From positions 1 to 6,630 of the forward strand of contig JABFSD010000521.1 in NCBI GenBank assembly GCA_013140935.1: DNA of 6,630 bases, given 5' to 3'. The position numbers were made by a program, and so were the translations under genes. The DNA is from Acidobacteriota bacterium (GTDB lineage Bacteria > Acidobacteriota > Blastocatellia > RBC074). Numbering within the stretch: the first letter of the stretch is position 1; each line of letters begins with the position of its first letter. Below, piece after piece: positions 1 to 6,465 of this stretch. The notes below the pieces were generated by a model. The model was not told the DNA's origin. It saw nothing but the letters and a program-made list of their open reading frames with translations, and did not search any database.

Positions 1-1
1 G

Positions 2-3000
2 CCTGTGCCCAGGCCACTGGAAAGCTGGAGCAACAGTTCCGGCTCGTTGTCGGCGTCGTTGTCTGCCTTGCATCCGCGTTCGGATTGGGCCGCACGTTAC
101 GCCCAACCCGAAGCGACCGCCTGGCATAGCCCCTTTGTGACGGAAGCTGTGACAGAAGCTGTGACGGAAGTTGAGATAGAAGCTGCACCGCAGCCCGAAG
201 AAGTCATTCCGACGGCTCCGTTGATTGCCGCCCCGCTCGACACTTACGAAACCGCCGCCGCCGTAATCGAAGCGGCTGCGTCGGAAGCGCCCGCCACTTA
301 CATCACGTGGGAAGGCGAAGAGCGTCCGCGCACCTCTTTCGACGCCGCGACGGTTTGGGGGCCGCGCCAATGGGAAGTGGCATTGCCCGACCCACTGGCG
401 TTCACCGCGCCTGTGTCTGCGGAAGCCCCGACAGCAGCCACGCTGGAAGCGACAATAGAGGCCGCGCCGGAAGCGACAATAGAAGCCACGAATATCGCAA
501 CGCAGATTTCAATGGTGCGGGCCAATGTGAGCGCCGACCCCTTCGCCCATTTGCTCGCGCAATTGTCGCCGGAAGTTTCGGCGCGCACGTTCGAATCGCC
601 TGCCGCCCCCGTCGCTGATAGTTCGGTCGCGCAACCGGCAGCGGAAGATTTCGCGTGGGACGACGACGACGAAGCCCTCATCGCCAGCCCCGCGCCGACT
701 GCGCCCGTCATTGCGGCCCCCTCGTTGGAGTGGGAAGTGCCTGCCGAATTACTCGAAATCTTCCTGCCCGAAGCCGAAGAGCATCTGGCGGTGATTACGA
801 CTTCGTTGCCGAAACTGGCGTCGCAACCCGACAACAAAAACCTGTTGCAGGAAATTCGCCGCAGTTCGCACTCGCTCAAAGGTTCGTCGGCGGTCGTCGG
901 CTTTCAGGGCATTACCAAACTGTCGCATCGCATGGAAGACTTGCTCGACTTGCTTTACGACGGGGAACTGACGCTCACGCCGGAAATGCTCGACCTGCTG
1001 TTTTCTTCGACCGAGGCGCTCGAAAATCTGCTCAACAACAAATCAGAACCGGAGCTGATTGATTCGTTATATGCGGCTTATGAACGCATTCTTGCCGGTT
1101 ATGGCGAAGCGGCCCGCCTTGCCGCACCGACTGATTTCTTCACGAGGCAGGAAGAGCCGGAAGACCTTTTTGCGGAAGCCCGCCTTAACGAAGAGGCACT
1201 GGCCTGGGCGCACGCGGAAAGCGTTCCGTCGCTGCGCGATTTGGGCACGTTCCCCAGCCTCACGGCTTCGCTGAACGAAAGCCTCGCGCAACGTGCCGTA
1301 GCCTTGTCAGCAGAACCGCGTGAGATTGCGTCACCCGCGTTGGCCGAAACCGCACCCATTCAGGCGTTGCCAGAAGCGGTTTCGCCGATCATCGTTGCGC
1401 CGCCCGCTCCGCCGCCCACATCGCTGGTCGAAACGCCCGCGAGCGAAGACGGCAAAGAGGCGCAAGTCTCGCTCATCAGTCGCGGCAATTACGTGCGTGT
1501 GCCGATCGAACGCCTCGACGCGGTGGTCAAACTCGTCACTGAGTTGATTGTCAACCGGGCAACTCTCGAACAGAACATGGGGCAATTCATCCGCCAGCTC
1601 GAAGAGTTGCGCGGCAACGCCCAACGTTTGAGCCGCGTCGCCAATCGCATGGAAGTGCAATATGAAGCCAGCACGCTGGGCAGCGGCCTGCAATCTATGC
1701 AAGCCATGCAAGCGGCTAAAACGGGCGGCGGCGTGTTCGTCAATGCCCTGGGTAACGGCGGCAATGCGGGAATCGCCAGCAAGCTCGTCGCGCCGGTCGT
1801 GACCAATAACACCTACGGTTTCGACGCGCTCGAATTCGACCGTTATACCGAGTTCCACTTGCTGTTGCGCGAACTGACCGAGTGTTCGGGCGACATGCAA
1901 ACGATGGAACGCGAACTGCGCACCATCCGCGAATATTTTGAAAGCGCGCTCAACCGTCAGGGGCGACTGAATAGCGAAATGCAGGATCAACTCATGCGCT
2001 TGCGCATGGTGCCGCTGGCTTCGCTGGCGTCGCGCTTTCACCGCACGGCCCATCAGGTCGCGCAACAACGCAACAAACAGGTCAACTTCATTATCGAAGG
2101 CGAAGACACGCGCCTCGACAAAACGGTGATCGAAGAAATGGCCGATCCGCTGTTGCACATCTTGCGCAACGCCATTGACCACGGTATCGAACCCGCGCTG
2201 GTGCGCCAATCTGCGGGTAAAGCGGCGACGGGTACGGTGCGCTTGCGCGCCTTTCACGAAGGTACGCAAACCGTTATTCAAATCAAAGACGACGGCACCG
2301 GCCTGCACCCCGAACGCTTGCGCGCCAAAGCGATTCAAAGCGGCGTCGTGTCAGCGGCGGACGCGGTCAAGCTCACCGAAGAAGAACTCTTCGCTCTGAT
2401 CTTCCTGCCCGGCTTTAGCACCGCCGCCGAAATCAGCGAGATTTCCGGTCGCGGCGTAGGCATGGATGTGGTCAAGACGACGATTCAACGGTTGAAAGGC
2501 CGCATTGACCTTGATTCCAAAGTCGGCAGAGGCACGACTTTCACGATTCGGCTGCCGATGACGCTGGCCGTGATGCGCGCGCTGTTGGTCAAGGCGCACA
2601 AACAGACCTTTGCGATTCCGCCGGTCGGCTTGCAGCAAATCGTCAAGCTCACGCCCGACATGCTCGACCGCGTCGGCGAACAGCACGTCATTCGCGTCAA
2701 CAACAAAATCTATCCGTTGATGCAACTCGGACGGCTGTTGAACCTGCGCCGCCACGCCGTTAAACACGAAGGCGCGCAACTCGCCCTGCTGATGAATTTA
2801 GACGACCGCCAGTTCGCCATCGCCGTGGACGAAACCCTCGGCGGACGCGACGTCGTAGTCAAAAATCTGGGCAATCACATTCGTGAAGTGCGCGGCATCA
2901 CGGGCACTACGTTAATGGGCGACGGCAGCGCGGTGCTGATTTTGAATCTGCCCGAACTCGTGCGCGATGCGTTGCGTCCGGCGGCGCGGCAGACGGTGTC

Positions 3001-3430
3001 ACAAACCGCAAGCCAACGTCCGCGCGTACGCCCGCCCGTCGAACAGCGCGGTCCGCTCAGCGTCATGGTTGTGGACGATTCGCTTTCCGTCCGCCGCGTG
3101 CTGGCGAACCGCCTCAACGCCGTCGGCTGGAAACCGATTCAAGCCAAAGACGGTCTCGATGCGCTCGAACAGTTGCAAGGCAATCCGCGCCTGCCCGATA
3201 CCATTCTGCTCGACATCGAAATGCCGCGCATGGACGGTTACGAATTCTTGAGCGCGCTGCGCAAGAATGCTGATTACGCGCAAATTCCGGTGGTGATGAT
3301 TACCTCACGCGCCGGACAGAAACACCGCGACCGCGCGTTTGAGGCAGGCGCGAACGAGTATCTCGTCAAGCCGTATCAGGACGAAGAATTGCTCACGCTC
3401 ATCCGTCGTCTGGCGCAGGTGACGGAATAA
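2..3430 (+). CDS. Hybrid chemotaxis-type histidine kinase (CheA-like, ChpA/PilL/FrzE type), 5'-partial
   Basis: This is a multidomain CheA-family kinase that would pass phosphate from ATP to an HPt histidine and on to receiver domains, in the cytoplasm beneath a chemoreceptor array. Residues are counted from the GTG at base 5. Residues 1-244 are a low-complexity Ala/Pro/Glu linker. The HPt domain is about 245-343, with phospho-acceptor His289 in HSLKGSS. A second Pro/Ala linker runs to about 490. The P3-like dimerisation helices are about 496-690, including FDALEFDRY (606-614) and MRLRMVPL (from 664). The HATPase is about 705-856: N box N722/D725/H726, G1 DDGTG 762-766, G2 GRGVGMD 815-821, GRGTTF 841-846. 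The CheW-like domain is about 857-988. The C-terminal receiver is about 1018-1137, with D1024/D1025, phospho-acceptor D1070, T1100 and K1122. All catalytic motifs are intact. The GTG at base 5 has no visible Shine-Dalgarno site, and the frame is open to the edge, so the true start is probably upstream. The FDALEFDRY segment resembles ChpA/PilL kinases of type IV pilus systems; FrzE or WspE types have similar order. Family is certain, pathway is inferred. Confidence 0.95.
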   Translation, partial: PVPRPLESWSNSSGSLSASLSALHPRSDWAARYAQPEATAWHSPFVTEAVTEAVTEVEIEAAPQPEEVIPTAPLIAAPLDTYETAAAVIEAAASEAPATYITWEGEERPRTSFDAATVWGPRQWEVALPDPLAFTAPVSAEAPTAATLEATIEAAPEATIEATNIATQISMVRANVSADPFAHLLAQLSPEVSARTFESPAAPVADSSVAQPAAEDFAWDDDDEALIASPAPTAPVIAAPSLEWEVPAELLEIFLPEAEEHLAVITTSLPKLASQPDNKNLLQEIRRSSHSLKGSSAVVGFQGITKLSHRMEDLLDLLYDGELTLTPEMLDLLFSSTEALENLLNNKSEPELIDSLYAAYERILAGYGEAARLAAPTDFFTRQEEPEDLFAEARLNEEALAWAHAESVPSLRDLGTFPSLTASLNESLAQRAVALSAEPREIASPALAETAPIQALPEAVSPIIVAPPAPPPTSLVETPASEDGKEAQVSLISRGNYVRVPIERLDAVVKLVTELIVNRATLEQNMGQFIRQLEELRGNAQRLSRVANRMEVQYEASTLGSGLQSMQAMQAAKTGGGVFVNALGNGGNAGIASKLVAPVVTNNTYGFDALEFDRYTEFHLLLRELTECSGDMQTMERELRTIREYFESALNRQGRLNSEMQDQLMRLRMVPLASLASRFHRTAHQVAQQRNKQVNFIIEGEDTRLDKTVIEEMADPLLHILRNAIDHGIEPALVRQSAGKAATGTVRLRAFHEGTQTVIQIKDDGTGLHPERLRAKAIQSGVVSAADAVKLTEEELFALIFLPGFSTAAEISEISGRGVGMDVVKTTIQRLKGRIDLDSKVGRGTTFTIRLPMTLAVMRALLVKAHKQTFAIPPVGLQQIVKLTPDMLDRVGEQHVIRVNNKIYPLMQLGRLLNLRRHAVKHEGAQLALLMNLDDRQFAIAVDETLGGRDVVVKNLGNHIREVRGITGTTLMGDGSAVLILNLPELVRDALRPAARQTVSQTASQRPRVRPPVEQRGPLSVMVVDDSLSVRRVLANRLNAVGWKPIQAKDGLDALEQLQGNPRLPDTILLDIEMPRMDGYEFLSALRKNADYAQIPVVMITSRAGQKHRDRAFEAGANEYLVKPYQDEELLTLIRRLAQVTE
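137..172 (+). repeat. Three 12-bp in-frame tandem repeats (VTEA units)
   Basis: Three copies of a unit close to GTGACGGAAGCT lie at 137-148, 149-160 and 161-172. They encode Val-Thr-Glu-Ala twice, then Val-Thr-Glu-Val. The copies differ by one or two bases. They sit inside the kinase's disordered linker and keep the frame, as expected for slippage expansion in a tolerant region. Confidence 0.8.
445..493 (+). repeat. Two 24-bp in-frame tandem repeats (EATIEA units)
   Basis: Two adjacent copies, at about 446-469 and 470-493, share GGAAGCGACAATAGA and then diverge slightly. They encode Glu-Ala-Thr-Ile-Glu-Ala twice in the kinase linker. This is a second, independent slippage-type duplication in the same low-complexity region. 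Confidence 0.75.
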
Positions 3431-3462
3431 TTCGAGCGCGACCGCTTTGGTGCGGGCTACTG

Positions 3463-3504
3463 AAAAAAAAGTACAGCGACCTTTCCCGGTTGCTGTACTT
3501 TTTT
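3463..3504 (+). terminator. Rho-independent terminator after the hybrid kinase gene
   Basis: An 11-bp stem (3471-3481 with 3488-3498, one G-U pair) closes a 6-base loop. It is followed by six T's (3499-3504) and preceded by eight A's (3463-3470) that can lengthen the stem. It starts 33 bases after the kinase stop codon. The A and T flanks would allow function in either direction, but no minus-strand gene approaches from the right here. Confidence 0.92.
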
Positions 3505-3634
3505 ATTTGGCGGTGGTGTTGGACGGACTTCCCTTATAGCCGTCGTTTTTGCAAACTGCGCGGTAGCATTTACCCAACACAACAGAGCATCGCGTGCCTG
3601 ACGGCAAGTAAGCTCAAAATAAGGAACCCATCAG

Positions 3635-4711
3635 ATGAAACTGTTTCGTCGCGTTATCTCGCTCATAGGCTGGCTCATAGGTTGTTTGACGCTTACGGTA
3701 ATGGCGCAAGCGCCGGGCGTCATCAAAAGTGAATTCATTTATGAAACCGCACCTTACCCCGAATGCCATGCTTCGACGATTGCCGAATCGCAAGGTCGTT
3801 TGGTCGCCGCGTGGTTTGGCGGTACGAAAGAAAAACATCCTGACGTAGGCATTTGGGTCGCGCGTCACGAAAACGGCAAATGGACGACGCCCGTCGAGGT
3901 CGCCAACGGCGTAGAGTCGCCAGACAAACGCTATCCGACGTGGAATCCCGTCTTGCACCAAATGTCGAAAGGACCGCTGCTGTTGTTTTATAAAGTCGGG
4001 CCGAGTCCTGATACGTGGTGGGGAATGGTGATGCGTTCGACCGATGGCGGCAAAACGTGGACGAAGCCCGAACGCTTACCCAACGACATCGCCGGGCCGA
4101 TCAAAAACAAAGCGGTTGAATTAGCGAACGGCGAGTTGCTTTGCCCTTCTTCGACCGAAGACAACGGCTGGCGTGTGCATTTTGAACGCACCAGCGATCA
4201 GGGCAAGACGTGGCACCGTACGCCCGCGATCAACGACGGCAAGGAATTCGGGGTGATTCAGCCGACGGTGTTCTTTCATCCGAAAAACCAATTACAGGCG
4301 CTCTTTCGCAGTCGTCAGGGCAAAATCGTCGAGTCGTGGTCGAGCGATCAGGGCAAAACCTGGAGCGCGTTGAAGGCTACGGCGTTGCCCAATCCGAACT
4401 CCGGCATTGATGGTGTGACGCTCAAAGACGGAAGGCATTTGTTGGTTTATAACCACACCACTACGCAAGCGGGACGACGCATTGCGCTGCACGTGGCGCT
4501 TTCAGCCGACGGCAAAAACTGGCAGGCCGCGCTCGCACTCGAAGCGGGTCAGCCGCGCGATGAATACTCTTATCCGGCGGTCATTCAAACGCGCGATGGA
4601 CTCGTGCACATCACTTACACGTGGAACCGCAAGAAGGTGAAACACGTGGTGATTGATCCGAAAAAGCTGACGGGAAAAGAAATCAAAGACGGCGTATGGC
4701 CGGAAGGATAA
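3635..4711 (+). CDS. Exported sialidase-like BNR-repeat protein (BNR_2 / exo-alpha-sialidase family annotation)
   Basis: This 358-residue protein is predicted to be a six-bladed beta-propeller of the sialidase superfamily, probably acting outside the cytoplasmic membrane on glycans. The N-terminus is an export signal: basic KLFRR (2-6), then a hydrophobic stretch to about residue 22, with likely cleavage after Ala24 (VMA|Q). Four Asp-box motifs are visible: STDGGKTW 135-142, TSDQGKTW 186-193, SSDQGKTW 236-243 and the degenerate SADGKNW 290-296. Blocks typical of BNR_2 proteins are CHASTIAE (H45), AWFGGTKE (W60), PDVGIW (D70), NPNSGID (N255-D259) and EYSYPAVIQ (310-318). The FRIP motif of classical GH33 sialidases is absent, so sialic acid cleavage is not established. 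The ATG has AAGGA at 3621-3625, nine bases upstream. No clear promoter was found in 3505-3634, although the terminator before it implies its own transcription. It runs convergent with the next gene. Confidence 0.88.
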   Translation: MKLFRRVISLIGWLIGCLTLTVMAQAPGVIKSEFIYETAPYPECHASTIAESQGRLVAAWFGGTKEKHPDVGIWVARHENGKWTTPVEVANGVESPDKRYPTWNPVLHQMSKGPLLLFYKVGPSPDTWWGMVMRSTDGGKTWTKPERLPNDIAGPIKNKAVELANGELLCPSSTEDNGWRVHFERTSDQGKTWHRTPAINDGKEFGVIQPTVFFHPKNQLQALFRSRQGKIVESWSSDQGKTWSALKATALPNPNSGIDGVTLKDGRHLLVYNHTTTQAGRRIALHVALSADGKNWQAALALEAGQPRDEYSYPAVIQTRDGLVHITYTWNRKKVKHVVIDPKKLTGKEIKDGVWPEG

Positions 4712-4738
4712 AGACGTGTGGCGAAAGCGAACATAGAT

Positions 4739-4789
4739 AAGCGGAGCACGGCGGATGTTTTTCAGATTCATCCGCCGTGCTCCGCTTTT
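4739..4789. terminator. Perfect 19-bp inverted repeat between convergent genes; probable terminator
   Basis: The arms 4739-4757 and 4769-4787 are perfectly complementary, including the 17-bp core GCGGAGCACGGCGGATG, around an 11-base T-rich loop. On the plus strand the stem runs into TTTT (4786-4789), fitting a terminator for the sialidase-like gene 28 bases upstream. On the minus strand the run after the stem is weaker (TTATCTATG), so termination of the opposing gene is possible but less certain. The length and perfection are greater than a terminator needs, so a dispersed palindromic repeat is an alternative. Confidence 0.75.
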
Positions 4790-4792
4790 ACT

Positions 4793-5422
4793 TTACGGAT
4801 TCCATTTACGAAAAGCGTAATGCGGTACGACGGCCTTACTGAGGCGTTCGTAATCAGCCGGAGCGTCAATGTCTTCAAGAATGACCGGGTCGTCCACTTC
4901 GACTTCCAGAATTTCATCGCGGTGGCGATCAATGAGGGTGCGCAAACCATAAGGCGCATCGTTCGCCATCAGCATCAATTCATCTTCAAACTCGCGGCTC
5001 ATGACGATCGGATGTCCGTGCTTGCCTTCATAAGAAAGCACAGCAATGCGTTTTTCATCTTGAGCGTAATAGGCGTTGATCAATTGATTGATGAGCGCGG
5101 TGGGAATCATCGGCTGGTCTACGAGGGCGATGAGTGCGGCGTCAGTACTCGGCGAGATTTGCGCCCAGCCGATTTTGACCGAACTCAACATGCCTTGCTG
5201 GAAATCATGATTGATAACGTATTGCACGCCCGTCCCCGCCAACGCCTGGCGGATTTCGAGTTCGCGGTGGCCCAGGACGACGAAGATTTCGTCAATCTTG
5301 GCGCGGCCCATTTGATGAACGCACTCACCGACGACGGTGCGCGTGCCCCATTTGAGCAAGGGTTTGAAAGCGCCTTCCATGCGCTTTGATTCTCCGGCAG
5401 CTAACAGAATACCTGCAAGCAT
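4793..5422 (-). CDS. MobA/MocA-like nucleotidyltransferase (NTP_transf_3)
   Basis: This 209-residue soluble protein has the GT-A-like nucleotidyltransferase fold of MobA/MocA, which transfers CMP or GMP from CTP or GTP to molybdopterin. Visible motifs are the N-terminal nucleotide-binding loop LLAAGESKRM (6-15) with Lys20 in AFKPLL, the metal-binding VDQP (101-104, Asp102), GHPIV (136-140) and the C-terminal DIDAPADY (184-191). Length matches the family (about 190-210). The SSVKIGW block and GHPIV favour MocA-like cytidylyltransferases over guanylyl MobA, but the substrate cannot be fixed from sequence. No xanthine dehydrogenase, XdhC or other molybdenum gene lies in the window. The ATG at 5422 is the only reasonable start: an excellent CAGGAGG lies upstream, and no alternative in-frame start lies between them. 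Confidence 0.88.
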   Translation of the reverse strand: MLAGILLAAGESKRMEGAFKPLLKWGTRTVVGECVHQMGRAKIDEIFVVLGHRELEIRQALAGTGVQYVINHDFQQGMLSSVKIGWAQISPSTDAALIALVDQPMIPTALINQLINAYYAQDEKRIAVLSYEGKHGHPIVMSREFEDELMLMANDAPYGLRTLIDRHRDEILEVEVDDPVILEDIDAPADYERLSKAVVPHYAFRKWNP

Positions 5423-5435
5423 AAGACTTGTGATG

Positions 5436-5442
5436 CCTCCTG
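5436..5442 (-). promoter_or_regulatory. Ribosome-binding site of the MocA-like gene, long spacing
   Basis: The minus strand reads CAGGAGG, a near-perfect anti-16S match. It lies 13 bases from the ATG at 5422, longer than the usual 5-9. None of the intervening codons is a start codon in frame, so the ATG stands despite the spacing. Confidence 0.65.
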
Positions 5443-5519
5443 AAAGTTATGGGTGAAATTGCTTGAATGACAGCTTGGCACGAAGCCGCGAAGGTGAGCA
5501 AGGGCCAAAGGCAGAAGAG

Positions 5520-5571
5520 GGAGAAAAACACAGAAACGCCGAGCCGTCGCTTCATGCAACGACGCGGCGTT
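5520..5571 (-). terminator. Candidate terminator downstream of the small membrane protein gene
   Basis: Read on the minus strand, AACGCCG (complement of 5565-5571) pairs with its partner at 5535-5541. An inner 5-bp stem (5545-5549 with 5560-5564) continues it after a 3-base bulge. The stem is followed by a T-rich stretch (TTTCTGTGTTTTTC). It begins 27 bases after the stop codon at 5599. The bulged stem makes it less certain than the terminator at 3463-3504. Confidence 0.5.
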
Positions 5572-5598
5572 CGTGATTTCGTCGGTAAAATCGGTGCG

Positions 5599-5787
5599 TT
5601 AGATTTTGTAGCCCTTGTCTTTCAGCGCGAACAAATAAAGGCCGGGGCCGATAAACGGAATCGCCAACACCAGTACGATCAAGACGACTTTGGTCGCCAT
5701 GTCGCGGCTGGACGAAACAATATCCGAGATGGCGATGATGGCGAGCGCGACATGCACGAGCCAGAGAATACTCCAAATAAATGACAT
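5599..5787 (-). CDS. Small two-helix membrane protein, PLDc_N-like
   Basis: This 62-residue protein is almost entirely two membrane segments, about residues 6-24 and 32-54, joined by a short polar turn (SSSRD) and ending in a basic tail (KDKGYKI). The Asp22 at the end of helix one and the second-helix pattern P44..GPG(47-49).Y51 match the PLDc_N domain. That domain is the membrane anchor at the N-terminus of cardiolipin synthases and also occurs as free-standing small proteins of unknown role. No phospholipase HKD domain follows, so no enzymatic activity is implied. The frame could extend to an ATG at 5859, but the start at 5787 has GGAGGT just upstream and gives the family's normal N-terminus; the extension is polar and unlike a membrane lead-in. 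It is flanked by hairpins on both sides and appears to be a single-gene unit. Confidence 0.78.
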   Translation of the reverse strand: MSFIWSILWLVHVALAIIAISDIVSSSRDMATKVVLIVLVLAIPFIGPGLYLFALKDKGYKI

Positions 5788-5791
5788 CCTT

Positions 5792-5797
5792 ACCTCC
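5792..5797 (-). promoter_or_regulatory. Ribosome-binding site that fixes the start of the PLDc_N-like gene
   Basis: The minus strand reads GGAGGT, four bases before the ATG at 5787. It sits inside the longer open frame from 5859 and so supports the short 62-residue product. Confidence 0.75.
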
Positions 5798-5816
5798 GAG
5801 TCAGTTCCAGGTTTGT

Positions 5817-5837
5817 GTAAAAGGCAGTTGCTGCCTT
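5817..5837 (-). terminator. Small perfect hairpin between the yqeY-like and PLDc_N-like genes
   Basis: AAGGCAG (5821-5827) and CTGCCTT (5831-5837) form a 7-bp stem with a 3-base loop. On the minus strand it is followed by TTA, so the stem end reads CTGCCTTTTA. It may be a weak terminator for the yqeY-like gene 57 bases upstream, or a leader hairpin of the gene starting at 5787. Confidence 0.35.
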
Positions 5838-5893
5838 GCGTGACGTAGCGTTTCCTCAAACGAAACGAATGCGCTGAGGGTTCGCACGAAAGT

Positions 5894-6343
5894 TCACGCG
5901 CCGAGTTTGGCGCGTACCAATTGATTGACGATTTTGCCGTCTACGGTTTGACCGGCGAGCTTTGCTATGACGGCTTTCATTACCAAGCCTAACTCTTTTG
6001 CCGAAGTCGCGCCGGTTTCAGTCACCGCAGCTTCGACGATTTGCGCGATGGCAGCTTCGTCGAGTGCAGCGGGCAGATAGGTTTCGATGACTTTGATTTC
6101 GGCGGCTTCTTTGTCGGCGAGATCGGTGCGTCCGGCTTTTTGATAAGACTCGATGCTGTCGCGGCGTTGTTTGACCAGTGATTGCAAAATCTTGATGGAC
6201 TCAGCGTCGTCGAGCGGAGCCATCTTTTCGATCTCTTTGTTTTTGAGCGCGGTCTTGACCATGCGCAACGCGCCCAGCCGTTCGGCCTCTTTGGCTTTCA
6301 TCGCGGCGGTAATGTCTTGATTGATGCGTTCGAGAAAAGTCAT
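5894..6343 (-). CDS. yqeY: YqeY-family protein (GatB/YqeY domain)
   Basis: From the chosen start this is a 149-residue soluble helical protein, the usual length of free-standing YqeY (about 148). YqeY shares its domain with the tRNA-binding tail of GatB, the amidotransferase subunit that completes Gln-tRNA and Asn-tRNA. The cellular role of stand-alone YqeY is not well defined, and tRNA-related work is inferred from the homology. Visible family blocks are the N-terminal [19 protein letters not shown] (26-30), the conserved centre [15 protein letters not shown] (58-72) through ETYLP (87-91), ELGLVMK (117-123) and the C-terminal [13 protein letters not shown] (135-147). Two in-frame ATGs compete. 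The upstream one (6361) has no Shine-Dalgarno site, whereas its own bases ATGGAG supply a GGAG 12 bases before the ATG at 6343, which also fits homologue length. I therefore use 6343; the longer form would be 155 residues. A promoter lies at 6391-6420. Confidence 0.9.
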   Translation of the reverse strand: MTFLERINQDITAAMKAKEAERLGALRMVKTALKNKEIEKMAPLDDAESIKILQSLVKQRRDSIESYQKAGRTDLADKEAAEIKVIETYLPAALDEAAIAQIVEAAVTETGATSAKELGLVMKAVIAKLAGQTVDGKIVNQLVRAKLGA

Positions 6344-6390
6344 GAATTCGGTAAGCTCCATGGGTGTTACGAATTGCCAAAAGGCAGGCT

Positions 6391-6420
6391 ATTAAGCGTC
6401 GCGTCGCGGCATCCTGTCAA
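6391..6420 (-). promoter_or_regulatory. Sigma-70-type promoter for the yqeY-like gene
   Basis: On the minus strand a perfect TTGACA (6415-6420) is followed after 18 bases by CTTAAT (6391-6396), four of six matches to TATAAT. Transcription would begin near 6384, leaving a leader of about 40 bases before the ATG at 6343. TTAATA at 19-base spacing is an alternative -10. Confidence 0.6.
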
Positions 6421-6465
6421 TTACAATTTTGCGCGGAAGCCTTTATTTACAAGCCTGAAACGCGG

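Noticed and set aside
1331..2338. Long minus-strand open frame (335 codons) opposite the kinase
   Set aside because: It is a shadow of the kinase's codon bias; the protein has His/Arg/Gln-rich composition and no recognisable domain, while the plus frame has complete CheA motifs.
3490..3732. Plus-strand open frame of 80 codons between the kinase and sialidase-like genes
   Set aside because: It begins inside the terminator stem and overlaps the start of the sialidase-like gene in another frame.
4718..5389. Plus-strand open frame of 223 codons opposite the MocA-like gene
   Set aside because: It starts within the inverted repeat region and is antisense to a gene with all family motifs; the translation has no domain-like pattern.
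5446..5473. Possible promoter for the MocA-like gene (CTGTCA, 16 bases, CATAAC on the minus strand)
   Set aside because: Transcription would start near 5439, inside the ribosome-binding site at 5436-5442, which would leave the message without a complete site.
5325..5555. Minus-strand frame of 76 codons whose N-terminus looks like a signal peptide (KRRLGVSVFFSLFCLWPLLTF)
   Set aside because: No ribosome-binding site, it starts inside the candidate terminator stem, and it runs out of frame into the well-supported MocA-like gene with an Arg-rich, non-protein-like tail. The hydrophobic stretch comes from the T-rich intergenic tract.
5467..5784. Plus-strand open frame of 105 codons over the intergenic repeat and the PLDc_N-like gene
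   Set aside because: Very polar, no ribosome-binding site, and antisense to a gene with clear membrane helices and a good ribosome-binding site.
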